Shown piece after piece: positions 63,490-64,000 of a DNA stretch of 64,000 nt (positions within the stretch are counted from its first letter, which is position 1; every line of letters begins with the position of its first letter). The position numbers and the translations under genes were made by a program. The notes under the pieces were generated by a model that worked only from the letters and a program-made list of their open reading frames with translations, was not told the DNA's origin and did not search any database. Origin of the DNA: Actinomyces ruminis (GTDB taxonomy: Bacteria; Actinomycetota; Actinomycetes; Actinomycetales; Actinomycetaceae). Location of the stretch: NCBI RefSeq assembly GCF_002154335.2, contig NZ_MTPX02000041.1:1-64000 (forward strand), given 5' to 3'.

Positions 63490-64000
63490 GTGTCCGAGGA
63501 GAACCTCCCCGAGGAGTCCACCGTCGTCGACGGGGTCGCACCCGCAGAGCCGCAGCAGTCGGCCGAAGTCGACCCGGTTGAGGAGTTCCGTCAGCAGCTG
63601 TCCTCGCTGCCCGGCGAGTGGTACGTGCTGCACACCTACTCCGGCTATGAGCGGCGCGTCGCTGCGGACATCATGGCGCGCGCGGAGAACTTCGAACTGG
63701 AGGACTACGTCTTCGACGCCGTCGCCCCCATGGAGACGGTCATCGAGATCAAGAACGGCAACAAGAAGAAGGAGGTCTCGCGGGTCCGCATCCCCGGCTA
63801 TGTGTTCGTGCGCATGGATCTGGATGACCCGGAGACCTCCGAGCAGGTGTGGCGCACCATTAAGGACACCCCCGCCGTCACCGGCTTTGTTGGTGACCGC
63901 TACGACCCGGTGCCGCTGACCTTCGAGGAGGCTGTCTCCCAGCTCGGCCCCACTCCCGAGGAGGTTGCCTCCAAGCGCGCTGCCGCGGCCACCGCCGCCC
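63490..64000 (+). CDS. nusG: Transcription termination/antitermination protein NusG (3' end outside window)
   Basis: The visible 170 residues start with GTG at 63490, which follows GAGGAAAGAG. An acidic N-terminal extension of about 35 residues, typical of actinobacteria, precedes the NGN domain (WYVLHTYSGYERRVAADI, then RIPGYVFVRMDLDD and VTGFVGDR). The KOW domain lies beyond the window. NusG binds RNA polymerase and Rho. Confidence 0.96.
   Translation, partial: MSEENLPEESTVVDGVAPAEPQQSAEVDPVEEFRQQLSSLPGEWYVLHTYSGYERRVAADIMARAENFELEDYVFDAVAPMETVIEIKNGNKKKEVSRVRIPGYVFVRMDLDDPETSEQVWRTIKDTPAVTGFVGDRYDPVPLTFEEAVSQLGPTPEEVASKRAAAATAA

Overview
The window is high-GC DNA from an actinobacterium, most likely Actinomyces or a close relative in the Actinomycetaceae. 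The clues are the core order murB, adenosine deaminase, Na+/alanine symporter, aspartate aminotransferase, tRNA-Trp, secE, nusG at the right end, the tiny bS22-like ribosomal protein beside a BldC-like gene, actinobacterial lipoprotein and Tat signals, and frequent GTG and TTG starts. The genus is inferred from gene content only.

Positions 1-43175 form a large pentose and oligosaccharide utilisation region made of modules, each with its own LacI-type regulator. (1) 1-11249: araD, araA, two LacI regulators, a GH51 arabinofuranosidase, a CUT1 ABC importer, an aldose 1-epimerase and a third LacI, for arabinose and arabino-oligosaccharides. (2) 11646-15701: a ChvE/MmsAB-type CUT2 monosaccharide importer. 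(3) 15927-23868: LacI, acetyl xylan esterase, CUT1 importer and GH3 glycosidase, followed by a near-duplicate orphan binding protein at 23925. (4) 25280-33310: LacI, CUT1 importer, Gfo/Idh/MocA dehydrogenase, tautomerase, SDR dehydrogenase and a GH10 xylanase. (5) 33414-43175: LacI, CUT1 importer, GH2 and GH42 beta-galactosidases. None of the glycosidases or the esterase has a visible signal peptide, so oligosaccharides appear to be imported and cut inside the cell. No CUT1 cluster carries its own ATPase, so a shared MsiK/MsmK-type ATPase elsewhere is inferred.

Positions 43239-53171 hold the potassium-uptake pair: a TrkA/KtrA subunit and a TrkH/KtrB channel on the same strand. They are separated by about 7.6 kb of accessory DNA. 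That DNA carries an orphan type VII secretion-like cassette (EspC-like protein, large effector-like protein with a glycine-zipper tail, membrane protein, LpqN-like and possible EspG-like proteins), serine recombinase remnants, a Fic/VbhA-type pair whose Fic motif is degenerate, an AbiEii/MenT-like nucleotidyltransferase pair, a broken alpha/beta hydrolase and a TetR regulator.

Positions 53387-64000 are mostly housekeeping: BldC-like, bS22, murB, deaminase, kinase-like protein, AGCS symporter, a tartrate-dehydratase-like enolase-superfamily gene with an in-frame stop, two tandem membrane-anchored proteins, aminotransferase, tRNA-Trp, secE and a partial nusG.

A striking overall property is about 17 single-base deletions that break otherwise conserved genes. 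Nearly all are the loss of one C directly after GC on the + strand. Restoring that base returns every affected gene to family length. This looks like a systematic sequence error, or a very unusual mutation bias, rather than ordinary gene decay.
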